Origin: Desulfobacteraceae bacterium | GTDB taxonomy: Bacteria; Desulfobacterota; Desulfobacteria; Desulfobacterales; SKZT01 | NCBI GenBank assembly: GCA_011389745.1 | Contig: JAABTQ010000003.1 | Location: forward strand, 100,813 to 164,812 | Length of the DNA stretch: 64,000 nt | Direction of reading: 5' to 3' | Shown: positions 8,035 to 16,582 of the stretch, piece after piece | Numbering within the stretch: position 1 is the stretch's first letter | Layout of the letters: every line of letters starts with the position of its first letter | The notes under the pieces: model-generated | Databases searched by the model: none | What the model was told of the DNA's origin: nothing | Seen by the model: the letters and a program-made list of their open reading frames with translations, nothing else | Translations under genes and position numbers: made by a program

Positions 8035-9273
8035 GTGAGATTAAAAAGCAATTCAAACATCAACGGCCGGCTTTGGGGGTGGGATCCGCCGCTGAAAAGC
8101 AGTTATGATGCGGTGATTATTGGAGGAGGACTTCATGGATTGGCCACTGCATATTTTTTGGCGCGACATCATGGAATGTCCAGAGTGGCGGTAATCGAAA
8201 AGCGATATATCGGTTTCGGGGGCTCCGGAAGAAACACGGCCATTGTCCGCGCCAATCAAAGAACCCAGGAAAATCTTCCTTTATATAAAGAAGCTTTGGA
8301 GATGTGGCCTGTTTTAACGCGGGAACTTGATTTCAACCTGATGTTTTACAATTGCGGCAATCTTAACCTAGCCCACAGCGAAGCTGCTTTGAAAGCCATG
8401 AGACTTCAGGTGGCTTCAGCACAAATATACGGTATTCAAAGCCAACTGGTCGACCCCGAACAGTGCAAGACCTTGATTCCGGCACTGGATATTTCGGATC
8501 GTCCCAGATACCCCATTTATGGGGGAATGTACCATCCACCCGGAGGTATTGTCCGCCATGACGCTGTGGTCTGGGGCCTGGCAAAGGGTGCGGCAAGGAA
8601 AGGAATTCATATTCACCAGGGAACGGAAGTAACGGGCATCGGGGTCAAAAACCAAAAAATAGTTTCCGTGGAAACGGATAAGGGTAAAATCAATACTTCC
8701 AGGGTTCTCAATGCAGCAGGAGGGTATTCCGCAGCACTGTCTTATCAGATGCTTGGAATCCGTCTGCCCATAAGTGTTTTAACGATCCAGGCCATGGTAA
8801 CACAACCCTTAAAGCCTTTATTGAATCATGTGGTGTCCTCAGGAGCTTATCATTGTTATGCAAATCAGACATTAAAAGGTGAAATTGCCACGGGTGCCCA
8901 TATGGACCCCTGGCCCAATTACACCAACCAGAGCACGGCCCGTTATATCAAGCATCAGGCTGAGGCCGTCACGGAATTTTTGCCCTGTTTAAAAGGGGTA
9001 AAGTTTATGCGCATATGGGGCGGATTGGCCGATATGACCCCGGATATGGCACCGATCATTTACGGCAACGATCCTATCAAAGGTTACTATATCGATTGTG
9101 GCTGGGGTTATTTCGGATTCAAGTCGTGCCTGGTCACCGGAAAATATATGGCAAAATTTATGGCTGACGGCACATGTCCCAACATACTTAAACCATTTAC
9201 CTTACGGCGTTTTGAGCAGCACCGGCTCATGGGAGAGACGGCTGCGGTAGTCAACTACAGCCCGGATAATTGA
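8035..9273 (+). CDS. soxB: Sarcosine oxidase beta subunit (FAD/FMN amine oxidoreductase)
   Basis: The beta subunit of heterotetrameric sarcosine oxidase oxidises the methyl group of sarcosine at its FAD. This 412-residue protein has the N-terminal Rossmann motif VIIGGGLHGLATAYFLA at about residues 25-41. The RHDAVVWGLAKGA segment (about 172-184) contains the conserved histidine of the region that carries covalent FMN in characterised enzymes. A typical DAO-fold C-terminus follows (GWGYFGFKSCLVTGKYMA). The start is a GTG preceded by GAGG. soxD follows 12 bases later. In an anaerobe, electrons would more likely pass to a carrier than to oxygen; that is inference. The operon order is the classical B-D-A-G. 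Confidence 0.93.
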   Translation: MRLKSNSNINGRLWGWDPPLKSSYDAVIIGGGLHGLATAYFLARHHGMSRVAVIEKRYIGFGGSGRNTAIVRANQRTQENLPLYKEALEMWPVLTRELDFNLMFYNCGNLNLAHSEAALKAMRLQVASAQIYGIQSQLVDPEQCKTLIPALDISDRPRYPIYGGMYHPPGGIVRHDAVVWGLAKGAARKGIHIHQGTEVTGIGVKNQKIVSVETDKGKINTSRVLNAAGGYSAALSYQMLGIRLPISVLTIQAMVTQPLKPLLNHVVSSGAYHCYANQTLKGEIATGAHMDPWPNYTNQSTARYIKHQAEAVTEFLPCLKGVKFMRIWGGLADMTPDMAPIIYGNDPIKGYYIDCGWGYFGFKSCLVTGKYMAKFMADGTCPNILKPFTLRRFEQHRLMGETAAVVNYSPDN

Positions 9274-9285
9274 TAGGGAGTACTT

Positions 9286-9534
9286 ATGGCATTTACCATT
9301 ACATGCCCTGTATGCGGTATACGAAGAGGCTATGAATTTCGGTTCGGAGGTGAAGATAAAGGACCAATGCCCCCGGAAGAAAGTCTGGCATCGGAAACAT
9401 GGTGTGAATATGTTCACATGAACAACTGTATCGCCGGTATTCAAAAGGAATGGTGGTTTCACCGGGACGGATGCGGTTCCTGGTTTACCATTTACCGGGA
9501 CACGACAACCAATCAGCAAGTCGAGAATAGATAG
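9286..9534 (+). CDS. soxD: Sarcosine oxidase delta subunit
   Basis: This 82-residue zinc-binding subunit of the heterotetramer has paired cysteines in ITCPVCG at its start and a His/Cys-containing second half (WWFHRDGCGSWF), as in known SoxD proteins. The YEFRFGGE and HMNNCIAG segments are also typical. Its ribosome site is GGGAG, ahead of the ATG. The soxA ATG follows its TAG stop with no gap, so the two are translationally coupled. It has no catalytic role of its own in studied enzymes, where it structures the complex. Confidence 0.92.
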   Translation: MAFTITCPVCGIRRGYEFRFGGEDKGPMPPEESLASETWCEYVHMNNCIAGIQKEWWFHRDGCGSWFTIYRDTTTNQQVENR

Positions 9535-12456
9535 ATGAAACGACTCAACCAGTTACCTACATTTCGAATTCAATACGGAAAGGAACTTTCAGTAAATTTC
9601 GGGCAAAAACGCTGCCGGGGCCTTGAAGGCGACACTATTGCAAGCGCTCTTTATGCCAATGATGTTCGAATTTTCGGAAGAAGTCTGAAATATCATCGTC
9701 CACGCGGTCTTTACAGTCTCGATGGCGAATGCAGCAACACCATGATGGCAGTCGACGGCATTCCCAACGTTCGTGCTGAAAACACTCCCGCTGTTGACGG
9801 AATGAATATCAAAGCCCAGAATGTTTTTGGCAAAACCCCGGATTTTGACATGATGCGTTTCATGGATGAACTCAGTTGGGCAATGCCTGCGGGTTTTTAC
9901 TATCAGACACTTCATAAACCGTCGCGCATCTGGCCTTTGGCTATCAAACATATCAGAAAGGCGGCAGGCCTTGGAATTTTATCCCCTGATTTTCATATGC
10001 GGGGTAAGTTTGATGAATCTTATATTTCCACCGATGTCTGCGTTATCGGAGGAGGTCCGGCAGGGATGTGCGCGGCCCTTTCCGCTGCAGATCAGGGGCT
10101 TCGGGTGGTGCTTCTGGAAAATCGACCATGGTTGGGAGGATATTTCGAATACCGACCGAGAGAATATCAAAAAGGCGTACCCCTTTATCAAAGGGCCCGG
10201 GAACTTGCCGAATCCGTCGGACACACCCCCAATATCCGTACATTCAAAAACACGGCGATGATAGGTTCTTACCATAATAATCTGATCACTGCATTTCAGC
10301 GGGGAAACAAATCGGATATTTTTACTGAAAGATACCTGGAAATTCGGGCCGGGAGTGTTGTAGTGGCCACAGGTTGTATCGAACGTCCGTTACTGTTTGA
10401 AAACAATGAACGCCCGGGGGTCATGCAAATCGGATGTGCTCACCGTCTTGCACGGAACTGGGGCCTGCTTCCCGGCAAAAGAGCCGCGTTCAGTGTCGGC
10501 CACGATCTGGGTCTGGAGGCGGCCATTGATTTAGCCGATTTGGGACTGGACATTGCCTGTGTGGCCGACATCCGCCAGGACAGCTACGATTCAAATCTTG
10601 CAGCTGAACTTGAAAAAAGAAATATTCCCTTTCTGCCGGGATGGGTAGCCATTAGAGCCCATGGTTCCAAAACTGTAAATGCGGTGACACTGAGTTCAAT
10701 CAATGCAACCCGCCGGCGTAAACTGTCGTGTGATACGGTTGTGGCATCGGCAGGAATGACTCCGGTGACAGGTCCAGTGATATTGCCGGGAGGTAAGTTG
10801 ACATACGATAACCACACCGGTTTTTTTCTTCCGGCGACCATACCTCCTCAGATGCATGTTGCAGGAAGGCTCCTGGGACTGGATGATCCTTTTGCAATCG
10901 AAACATCGGGCCTGTTGGCAGGACTCAAAGCCGCGGCAGATTGCGGCAAACCGGTGGAAAATAATTTGAAGGAAATGGCCAAAAACCAGGCAACACTTCC
11001 GGGTCCCACCCGCGGAACCAAGCTGGTTACAGGCCCAGTAAAAGGTAAAGAAACTTTTATCTGTTTTGATGAAGACTGTACGCTTAAAAATATCAACCAG
11101 GCCATGCACAGGGGCTTTGATGTTCCGGAGTTGATCAAACGGTTTACTTCCGCAGGCACAGGTCCGGGACAGGGTGGAATTCCAGGACATAATTTGCCCA
11201 TGTATGTAGCCGAAACCGGTGAATCCCCCGACCGCAACCCTAAACCCACCACGGTACGCCCGCCTTTGGTACCCGTATATCTGGCCACATATGCCGGGTC
11301 CAACCATGACATGAGCAAGCGTACGCCAATGCATGACTCTCAGGTAAAAGCCGGCGGCAAAATGGAACGAATCGGGGTTTGGAACCGGGCCCGGCGATTT
11401 TCATCCGATACAAGCGCCCGCAAAGAAATCGAAAATGTTCGCAACAATGTGGGTTTGCTGGATGGATCCACTCTTGGAAAATTTCGTATCTTCGGGTCTG
11501 ATGCCCTGAAGGCCCTTCAGAGAGTTTATGTGAGTGATATGTCAAAGGTTGCCGAAGGCAAGGTAAAATACTCGGCCATGTGCAATGAGGACGGATGTCT
11601 TATGGATGACGGCATCGTAGTTAAAATCGATGAAAACGATTATTACATGACCGCTTCCACCGGCCGTGCAGGCCAGACCATAGAGTGGATCAGATATCAT
11701 ACCCGCTATGACGGATGGAATTTTCACATGGTCAACCTGACAGATGCTTATGGTGTTATTAATATGGCCGGTCCCAATGCCCGAAAAGTGCTGGAAAAAG
11801 TCACCGATGCCGATGTTTCCAATGAGGCATTTCCTTTTGCCGGGTACCGGGAATTTTTGATTCAAAATATGCCTGTACGTGCCATGCGTCTGGGATTTGT
11901 AGGAGAACTTTCCTATGAGCTGCATGTTCTTTCCTCTTATATGCAATCTATTTGGGATTTACTGGAAATAACCGGAAAAGAATTCGGCATCCAAAAATTC
12001 GGGCTGGAAGCCCAAAACATCCTTCGAATGGAAAAAGGCCATGTCATTATCGGTTCCGAATCCGAGCAGCGAACCACAATTCATGATCTTGGGCTTGGTT
12101 TTTTATGGTATCGAAATAAGCCTGAAGCCAAAACCGTTGGTGCTTTTGCATTGAAAGATACCGAACACCAAAAAGGGCGATTAAAACTGGTAGGGTTTAA
12201 AATGAAGGAGTCCGGCACAAGAGTGCCTAAGGATGGATCTCCCCTTGTAGACAGCCGGATTCGCGGCTATGTATGCACTGCCCGGTACAGTTGGGCATTA
12301 AAAGAACCCATAGGTATGGCTCTTGTGGATGATGACCTTTGCGGTGAGGGAACGACCCTGAATATATACGAGGATGGCTGCAAAGGCAAACTCCTGTCGG
12401 CAAAGGTTGTCTCCATGCCTTTTTATGACCCCGATGGGAAACAAATGCGGTGTTAA
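9535..12456 (+). CDS. soxA: Sarcosine oxidase alpha subunit
   Basis: This 973-residue subunit matches the full family length. It begins with a ferredoxin-like Fer2_4 domain (about 5-95, with RSLKYHRPRGLYS). A nucleotide-binding oxidoreductase domain follows, with VIGGGPAGMCAALSAAD near 172-188 and ATGCIERP near 281-288. The C-terminal GcvT-like tetrahydrofolate-binding domain (about 620-960) includes NNVGLLDGSTLGK, FVGELSYELHV and GLEAQNILRMEKGH. Together with SoxB it demethylates sarcosine to glycine and passes the one-carbon unit to tetrahydrofolate as methylene-THF. The start sits directly on the soxD stop. No key segment is missing. The electron acceptor in this organism is unknown. Confidence 0.93.
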   Translation: MKRLNQLPTFRIQYGKELSVNFGQKRCRGLEGDTIASALYANDVRIFGRSLKYHRPRGLYSLDGECSNTMMAVDGIPNVRAENTPAVDGMNIKAQNVFGKTPDFDMMRFMDELSWAMPAGFYYQTLHKPSRIWPLAIKHIRKAAGLGILSPDFHMRGKFDESYISTDVCVIGGGPAGMCAALSAADQGLRVVLLENRPWLGGYFEYRPREYQKGVPLYQRARELAESVGHTPNIRTFKNTAMIGSYHNNLITAFQRGNKSDIFTERYLEIRAGSVVVATGCIERPLLFENNERPGVMQIGCAHRLARNWGLLPGKRAAFSVGHDLGLEAAIDLADLGLDIACVADIRQDSYDSNLAAELEKRNIPFLPGWVAIRAHGSKTVNAVTLSSINATRRRKLSCDTVVASAGMTPVTGPVILPGGKLTYDNHTGFFLPATIPPQMHVAGRLLGLDDPFAIETSGLLAGLKAAADCGKPVENNLKEMAKNQATLPGPTRGTKLVTGPVKGKETFICFDEDCTLKNINQAMHRGFDVPELIKRFTSAGTGPGQGGIPGHNLPMYVAETGESPDRNPKPTTVRPPLVPVYLATYAGSNHDMSKRTPMHDSQVKAGGKMERIGVWNRARRFSSDTSARKEIENVRNNVGLLDGSTLGKFRIFGSDALKALQRVYVSDMSKVAEGKVKYSAMCNEDGCLMDDGIVVKIDENDYYMTASTGRAGQTIEWIRYHTRYDGWNFHMVNLTDAYGVINMAGPNARKVLEKVTDADVSNEAFPFAGYREFLIQNMPVRAMRLGFVGELSYELHVLSSYMQSIWDLLEITGKEFGIQKFGLEAQNILRMEKGHVIIGSESEQRTTIHDLGLGFLWYRNKPEAKTVGAFALKDTEHQKGRLKLVGFKMKESGTRVPKDGSPLVDSRIRGYVCTARYSWALKEPIGMALVDDDLCGEGTTLNIYEDGCKGKLLSAKVVSMPFYDPDGKQMRC

Positions 12457-12482
12457 AGCAACATAACGGAAGGTGTTAAAGC

Positions 12483-13121
12483 ATGACAATTAATCTGGAG
12501 CGCCGGTCCCCGGTAAAACTAAAAGGACGACCGGTAAAAACCGGTATCAGAGAAGGTCGGCAAATTGTATCCGGCTATGCCGGGGCTGGTAAAGGGCTGC
12601 ATATTGTGGATCTGAGTCATTTTTCCCGATGGGACATTCAGGATAAAAGACTCAGCCGGATACAACCCTACGGCGATATGATCCCTGAAAAACCAGGACA
12701 AATTTTTATGGATAAACATTTGCTGATGGGACGGTTGAACGCTACCCAGGCTGTTGCATGGCATTTTTCAGAGCTAAAGCCTGATATGCCTCAAACACAA
12801 GCATTCACGGATATCACCGATGCAGCTGTAGCCCTGGCATTGACAGGTCCCGCAGTTTATGACATGGCTGAAAAAGTTTGTGCCCTCGACCTTGCCGACC
12901 CTTTAAAAACCCCTCCATTTCTGGTTCAGGGCCCATTTTCACATGTACCTTGTCATCTCTGGGTACTGGACCGAACGGATTCCGGCGGATGCTTGGCTTT
13001 GACCTGTTCAAGAGGGTATGCTCACGATATGGTCAATTCGATTTTAGAGGCTGGGGCGGAATATAACGTTACCCCTGAGGGGGAAGACATATTCAGAGCA
13101 TGGCTGGGGTGGGGTGGTTAG
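12483..13121 (+). CDS. soxG: Sarcosine oxidase gamma subunit
   Basis: This 212-residue protein is homologous to the small GcvT-like gamma subunit of heterotetrameric sarcosine oxidase. Features are an early SRWDIQDKRLSR-like stretch and the C-terminal DRTDSGGCLALTCSRGYAHDM region. GGAAGG precedes the ATG at a suitable distance. It is the fourth and last gene of the soxBDAG operon, 26 bases after soxA. Gamma is the least conserved subunit and mainly structural. No clear terminator follows; the next genes are on the opposite strand. Confidence 0.85.
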   Translation: MTINLERRSPVKLKGRPVKTGIREGRQIVSGYAGAGKGLHIVDLSHFSRWDIQDKRLSRIQPYGDMIPEKPGQIFMDKHLLMGRLNATQAVAWHFSELKPDMPQTQAFTDITDAAVALALTGPAVYDMAEKVCALDLADPLKTPPFLVQGPFSHVPCHLWVLDRTDSGGCLALTCSRGYAHDMVNSILEAGAEYNVTPEGEDIFRAWLGWGG

Positions 13122-13209
13122 ATACCGCGTCTTTGAAAACGAAAGAGTCTCCATCAAAATATCCCGCATTTTTTAAAAAACATTCAGGATGATTCTCTAA
13201 GGCACATCT

Positions 13210-13395
13210 CTACTCAAACAAAATCTTATGATCGACCAGGTTCATCATTTTGATACGACCTCTCACAAGTTTCTGGTCACCAAAGATACCTATGAGCCGA
13301 TAGCCGTCTTCGCCCTCCGGTTCAATGATATCCACTGATTCCAAAATCAGATGTTCCTGACCATCTTTAACCATATAAGCATTTGCTTCACACAT
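13210..13395 (-). CDS. CooT-family nickel-binding protein
   Basis: This 61-residue protein begins MCEANAYMVKDG and ends GRIKMMNLVDHKILFE. CooT proteins start the same way, with the second-position cysteine forming the nickel site. In carbon monoxide dehydrogenase clusters CooT helps nickel delivery; in other anaerobes its role is open. I start it at 13395, not at the longer in-frame start, so that Cys2 is placed as in the family; AGGAGGTG precedes it. Its start overlaps the DUF3842 stop by 8 bases, so the two are translated together. No nickel enzyme is visible in this window. Confidence 0.8.
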   Translation of the reverse strand: MCEANAYMVKDGQEHLILESVDIIEPEGEDGYRLIGIFGDQKLVRGRIKMMNLVDHKILFE

Positions 13396-13813
13396 GTTTA
13401 AGCACCTCCTTGATTTTTTCTTCAACCACCACCTGAACCATATGCGGAAGAGGCTCTTTTGCGACTCCCACGATTTCAACCCTTTCCTGTGTCAGGGGTA
13501 AAAGAATTTTAATAGCACTACTTGACATAACGGCCTCAGCCATACGGGGTGTTACTTCCCCGAGCATGGCGTTTGCCCAGGTAATTGAGATCGGACCAAT
13601 AATACAATCGGCAGTGGCCACAGTGCGGCATATGGCGTTTTCTCCGGATGCTCCCCGATTTGCCCCGGACTTGAGCATTTGGGCTGTTGCAATAGCATTT
13701 GTTCCCAGGCCGATCAATTCAACGGTTTCTCCGTAGGCTTCTTTCATGTATTTAATCAGGGTAGCGCCGATACCACCGCCCTGACCATCGATCACACAAA
13801 TTCTCTTAGACAA
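13388..13813 (-). CDS. DUF3842 family protein
   Basis: The 141-residue product starts MSKRICVIDGQGGGIGATLI and contains GLGTNAIATAQMLKSGANRGASGENA, the hallmarks of DUF3842, a family found mostly in strict anaerobes. The GQGGGIG segment looks like a nucleotide-binding glycine loop, but no reaction has been shown. The start codon is TTG, supported by GAGGAAAAC upstream. It is followed by the overlapping CooT-like gene, a pairing that hints at a metal- or cofactor-related task. The gene lies downstream of the flavoprotein at 14004-15344 but is separated from it by a terminator. Confidence 0.82.
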   Translation of the reverse strand: MSKRICVIDGQGGGIGATLIKYMKEAYGETVELIGLGTNAIATAQMLKSGANRGASGENAICRTVATADCIIGPISITWANAMLGEVTPRMAEAVMSSSAIKILLPLTQERVEIVGVAKEPLPHMVQVVVEEKIKEVLKHV

Positions 13814-13836
13814 GTTGTTTTCCTCAAAAAATAATT

Positions 13837-13886
13837 AAAAAAAGCCACGAAATCCGGCCGGCATTATCAGCTTCGACCTTCGTGGC
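13837..13886 (-). terminator. Intrinsic terminator of the flavoprotein gene
   Basis: Read on the minus strand, GCCACGAA and TTCGTGGC form an 8-bp stem around a 27-base loop that is itself GC-rich. Seven T residues follow at once. It lies about 120 bases after the stop of the flavoprotein gene. Confidence 0.7.
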
Positions 13887-14003
13887 CTTTGTAAACAAAT
13901 GGATCTGATTTTACGTTATTAAAAATTTAAAACCTTCATGGTGCGATTTTTTAAAAAGTATAACATAACCTCAAAAACTGTCAATAAAAACATATTTCCT
14001 AAA

Positions 14004-15344
14004 TTATATTTCTTTAATCAATTGGTTAGCTGCTGTTAGCAAGGGATCCCATACAGGGCCAAATGGCGGAGCGTATGAAAGATCCGTGGTGCTGAAGGCT
14101 TCCACGGTCATATGATTATGAAGAGCCACGGCGGCGGCGTTTATTCGATGAGCGGCCCCTTCTTCGCCCACCATAAAAGCACCCAAAAGACGGCCTGATT
14201 TTTTATCCCCTACCATCTGGACCTGAATTGTTTTTGACCCAGGATGGGCATGGGCGCGAGAGCGGGATTTGATGGTTACGAAAGCCGGATCAAACCCGGC
14301 CTCGGCAGCTTCTTTCGGGCTTAATCCGGTACGAGCCACTTCCAGGTTGAACACTTTAAATACTGCCGTACCTGCAACACCTTCCAGTCGGACCTGTTTT
14401 CCACATATATTGTCCGCCGCAGCCCATCCGGATCGATTTGCCCGAAGTGCAAGCGGAATCCATGTCTTTTTTCCGGTAACCACATGATAGGCATCGGCGC
14501 AATCTCCAGCTGCGTAGACATTCTCATCTGAGGTTTTCAGCATTTTATCTACTGAAATGGATTGACTGAGGCCCAGTTCAAGCCCGGCATCTGCTGCGAT
14601 TTTGCTGTTTGGGGAGATCCCAACGCCTGCCAGCACCATATCCGCGGTCAAAGCCAGATCGTCGCATACAATTTTCAACCGACCTTTCGACTGCTCGGCA
14701 TGAAGAATTTTATGACCGGGATAAAGTTTTACACTGTTTGACTCCACCTCATTTTTCACCATATCGGCCATTTCAGGATGCAACCAGGGAATAAAGGTTG
14801 CTCTCGGCTTGACCATGGCAACTTCAATATTTAAAGCTCGCAGGGCTTCGCACATTTCCAAAGCAATATATCCCATGCCGAGGATAACCACCTTTTTAAC
14901 GTCATTATCCTTAATATATTGTTTGATTTTTCTTCCATCTTCCAGACTTTTTAATGCCATGATTCCCGGTAAATCAAAGCCGGGCAGGTCAGGTAAAATC
15001 GGATGAGCTCCCGTAGCAATGAGCAGTTTGTCATAAGCGATTTCAAAAGAGGATCCGTCCCTGGAGATAACATGGACATTTTGTTTTTGTCGATCGATCT
15101 TTTCTCCCAAATGCCCGGTGAGCACCTTTATACCTTGTTTCTTCCGAAAAACATCGGCTGGTCTAACCACCAGATCGTCAATGGGTCTTTCGGGATCTGC
15201 AATATTATACGGCATCCCACAGGCGCTGTAGGATACGTCCATGGTTTTTTCAAGCACGGTGATTTCCAAATCCGGCCAATTTCGCTTTGCCCTGCTGGCA
15301 GCACTCATACCCGCCGCATCCCCGCCTATGACTACAAATTTCAT
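14004..15344 (-). CDS. CoA-disulfide-reductase-like NAD(P)/FAD-dependent oxidoreductase
   Basis: This 446-residue flavoprotein has an N-terminal FAD-binding motif (VVIGGDAAGMSAASRAKR). The single active-site cysteine lies in YSACGMPYNI (about residue 42), as in CoA-disulfide reductases, NADH oxidases and NADH-dependent polysulfide reductases. A second dinucleotide motif (VVILGMGYIALEMCEAL, about 151-167) and ENVYAAGDCAD (about 271-281) follow. The C-terminal rhodanese domain of some relatives is absent. It may reduce CoA persulfides, disulfides or oxygen with NAD(P)H; the acceptor cannot be read. The second of two adjacent ATGs (15344) is preferred because it stands 5 bases after AGGAGG. Confidence 0.82.
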   Translation of the reverse strand: MKFVVIGGDAAGMSAASRAKRNWPDLEITVLEKTMDVSYSACGMPYNIADPERPIDDLVVRPADVFRKKQGIKVLTGHLGEKIDRQKQNVHVISRDGSSFEIAYDKLLIATGAHPILPDLPGFDLPGIMALKSLEDGRKIKQYIKDNDVKKVVILGMGYIALEMCEALRALNIEVAMVKPRATFIPWLHPEMADMVKNEVESNSVKLYPGHKILHAEQSKGRLKIVCDDLALTADMVLAGVGISPNSKIAADAGLELGLSQSISVDKMLKTSDENVYAAGDCADAYHVVTGKKTWIPLALRANRSGWAAADNICGKQVRLEGVAGTAVFKVFNLEVARTGLSPKEAAEAGFDPAFVTIKSRSRAHAHPGSKTIQVQMVGDKKSGRLLGAFMVGEEGAAHRINAAAVALHNHMTVEAFSTTDLSYAPPFGPVWDPLLTAANQLIKEI

Positions 15345-15472
15345 CATGGCCTCCTGTAATTGAGTTAACTCAAACTTCAGACAATTTATGGGTATTTACC
15401 CAAAAAAAGTTCAATATCACATTCCGAAAAGGTTTTGAAGTATTTATCGCAATTCTGATGTTCATTGAAGCG

Positions 15473-15502
15473 TTGACTTATGATGCCGATGTTCTGTATT
15501 AT
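15473..15502 (+). promoter_or_regulatory. Sigma-70-type promoter candidate
   Basis: TTGACT (15473-15478) and TATTAT (15497-15502), 18 bases apart, lie about 53 bases before the ATG of the unknown gene at 15556. It is a good match by eye only. Confidence 0.45.
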
Positions 15503-15555
15503 TAAGATTAAATGTGCCAAATACCACGACAATATAAAATCACTATTGCTAAGAA

Positions 15556-16221
15556 ATGGCCGACACACACCAGGAAAATAAGGAAACGAAAAATTTTCCC
15601 GATAAAAATCCCCAGGACTGGTTTTGCCTTGATTTTTTAAAACTAGTCAACGATGGATTCGCAATCTGCCGGGATTTCCCCGTGGAGGTGTTGATTACCA
15701 TCCGGGGCATGTGCATGGTCGATGTATTCGACATGAACGATTTTAAACATGTGGCCTTTCTTGATTTTGACCTTTCCCGTCCGGCAGCCCTGGATTCCGC
15801 TTTTGTATCTCCTTTCATCGGCCTGCCCTTTAATTCCATTGTCCACAGGACTCTGGGGAGGACGCTGACACCTTTCGATGATTTAAGAAAACAACACCAT
15901 GTGGGTTTTTTTGTTTCACCCGACTATCGTAACCGGGGTGCTAAAAGCCTCTGGAACCTGGATGAACTGATGATGGCCATTGCTTTGGAAGCCGCGTTTG
16001 TTCTGAGCCGGCAGCTTTTTACTATCAAACCAACCGCTGACAAGCTGGCATATTACCGAAAAAAGTATGGCGCCAGAGTGCTTACGACCAACGAAAACGA
16101 TAAAATTATCGGTATAGATATTGAAAACGCCCGGCAATATATGCGCCATATCGGATATAAACTGAAAGAAGGCCGGGTTTGCGATATCTGTGTAAAATGC
16201 ACGCCGGATACATTTTCCTAA
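15556..16221 (+). CDS. Unrecognised protein, 221 residues, possible acetyltransferase-like fold
   Basis: I do not recognise this family. The protein is soluble and mixed alpha/beta in appearance. It contains VGFFVSPDYRNRGAKSLW followed by a helix and then TADKLAYYRKKYGARVL, an order that resembles the acetyl-CoA loop and end of GNAT acetyltransferases; this is only a weak likeness. It ends with a small cysteine cluster (VCDICVKC) that could bind metal. The gene stands alone, divergent from the flavoprotein, with its own promoter-like sequence. The start ATG has no strong ribosome site. Codon use appears native, unlike the GC-rich block just downstream. Confidence 0.6.
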   Translation: MADTHQENKETKNFPDKNPQDWFCLDFLKLVNDGFAICRDFPVEVLITIRGMCMVDVFDMNDFKHVAFLDFDLSRPAALDSAFVSPFIGLPFNSIVHRTLGRTLTPFDDLRKQHHVGFFVSPDYRNRGAKSLWNLDELMMAIALEAAFVLSRQLFTIKPTADKLAYYRKKYGARVLTTNENDKIIGIDIENARQYMRHIGYKLKEGRVCDICVKCTPDTFS

Positions 16222-16327
16222 AAAAGGAATTACGGTTTATCTTTTGAAATTTATCCAAATATTTATTATGCGTTAATACCTTGTACAGCCCATCTTTTTC
16301 TTTGGCAATAATCAGAAAGGAGGGGCT

Positions 16328-16447
16328 ATGACTGAGATCTGCCGGGAATTCCTCGAAGGTGTGCAGACCAATATCCGGACATTGATGGCGGCCGAGTTCC
16401 TGACAAATTTCAGAATGAACTTCAAAACGAATAATTGCCCATTATAG
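16328..16447 (+). CDS. Short reading frame, 39 residues, with strong ribosome site
   Basis: AAAGGAGG stands just before an ATG that opens a 39-residue frame (MTEICREFLEGVQ ... NNCPL). I know no homologue. It lies in the 361-base gap between the unknown gene and the GC-rich tetR block, and may be the beginning of a gene whose remainder was lost when that block was acquired, or a genuine small protein. The rest of the gap holds a repeated stretch at 16440-16466 and the tetR promoter. Confidence 0.3.
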   Translation: MTEICREFLEGVQTNIRTLMAAEFLTNFRMNFKTNNCPL

Positions 16448-16466
16448 CAGCAACAACTTCGAATCC
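16440..16466. repeat. Dispersed 27-bp repeat, copy 1
   Basis: CATTATAGCAGCAACAACTT and the seven bases after it recur at 45810-45836 with one substitution and a one-base length difference. Both copies are intergenic or at a gene end. No encoded function is visible. Confidence 0.4.
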
Positions 16467-16529
16467 GGTTTTCGGAGGCCGGTTCGGTTCCCAAAATGAT
16501 AACCTGGATATGCTTTTTTCAAAAACAGA

Positions 16530-16578
16530 TTGACAAAACCTCGCTCAGGTAATAATTTGATAGTAATCAATAACTATC
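16530..16578 (+). promoter_or_regulatory. tetR promoter with inverted-repeat operator
   Basis: TTGACA (16530-16535) is followed after 17 bases by TAATTT. Directly downstream, GATAGT (16559-16564) and ACTATC (16573-16578) form an inverted repeat with an 8-base spacer, ending 4 bases before the first tetR ATG. TetR-family proteins usually repress their own operon from such sites, so this is the likely operator for the exporter block. Confidence 0.55.
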
Positions 16579-16582
16579 TTTT

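Noticed and set aside
15390..15408. GGGTA-TT-TACCC hairpin before A7
   Set aside because: The A-tract lies on the wrong side for a terminator on the plus strand, and no gene on the minus strand ends there.
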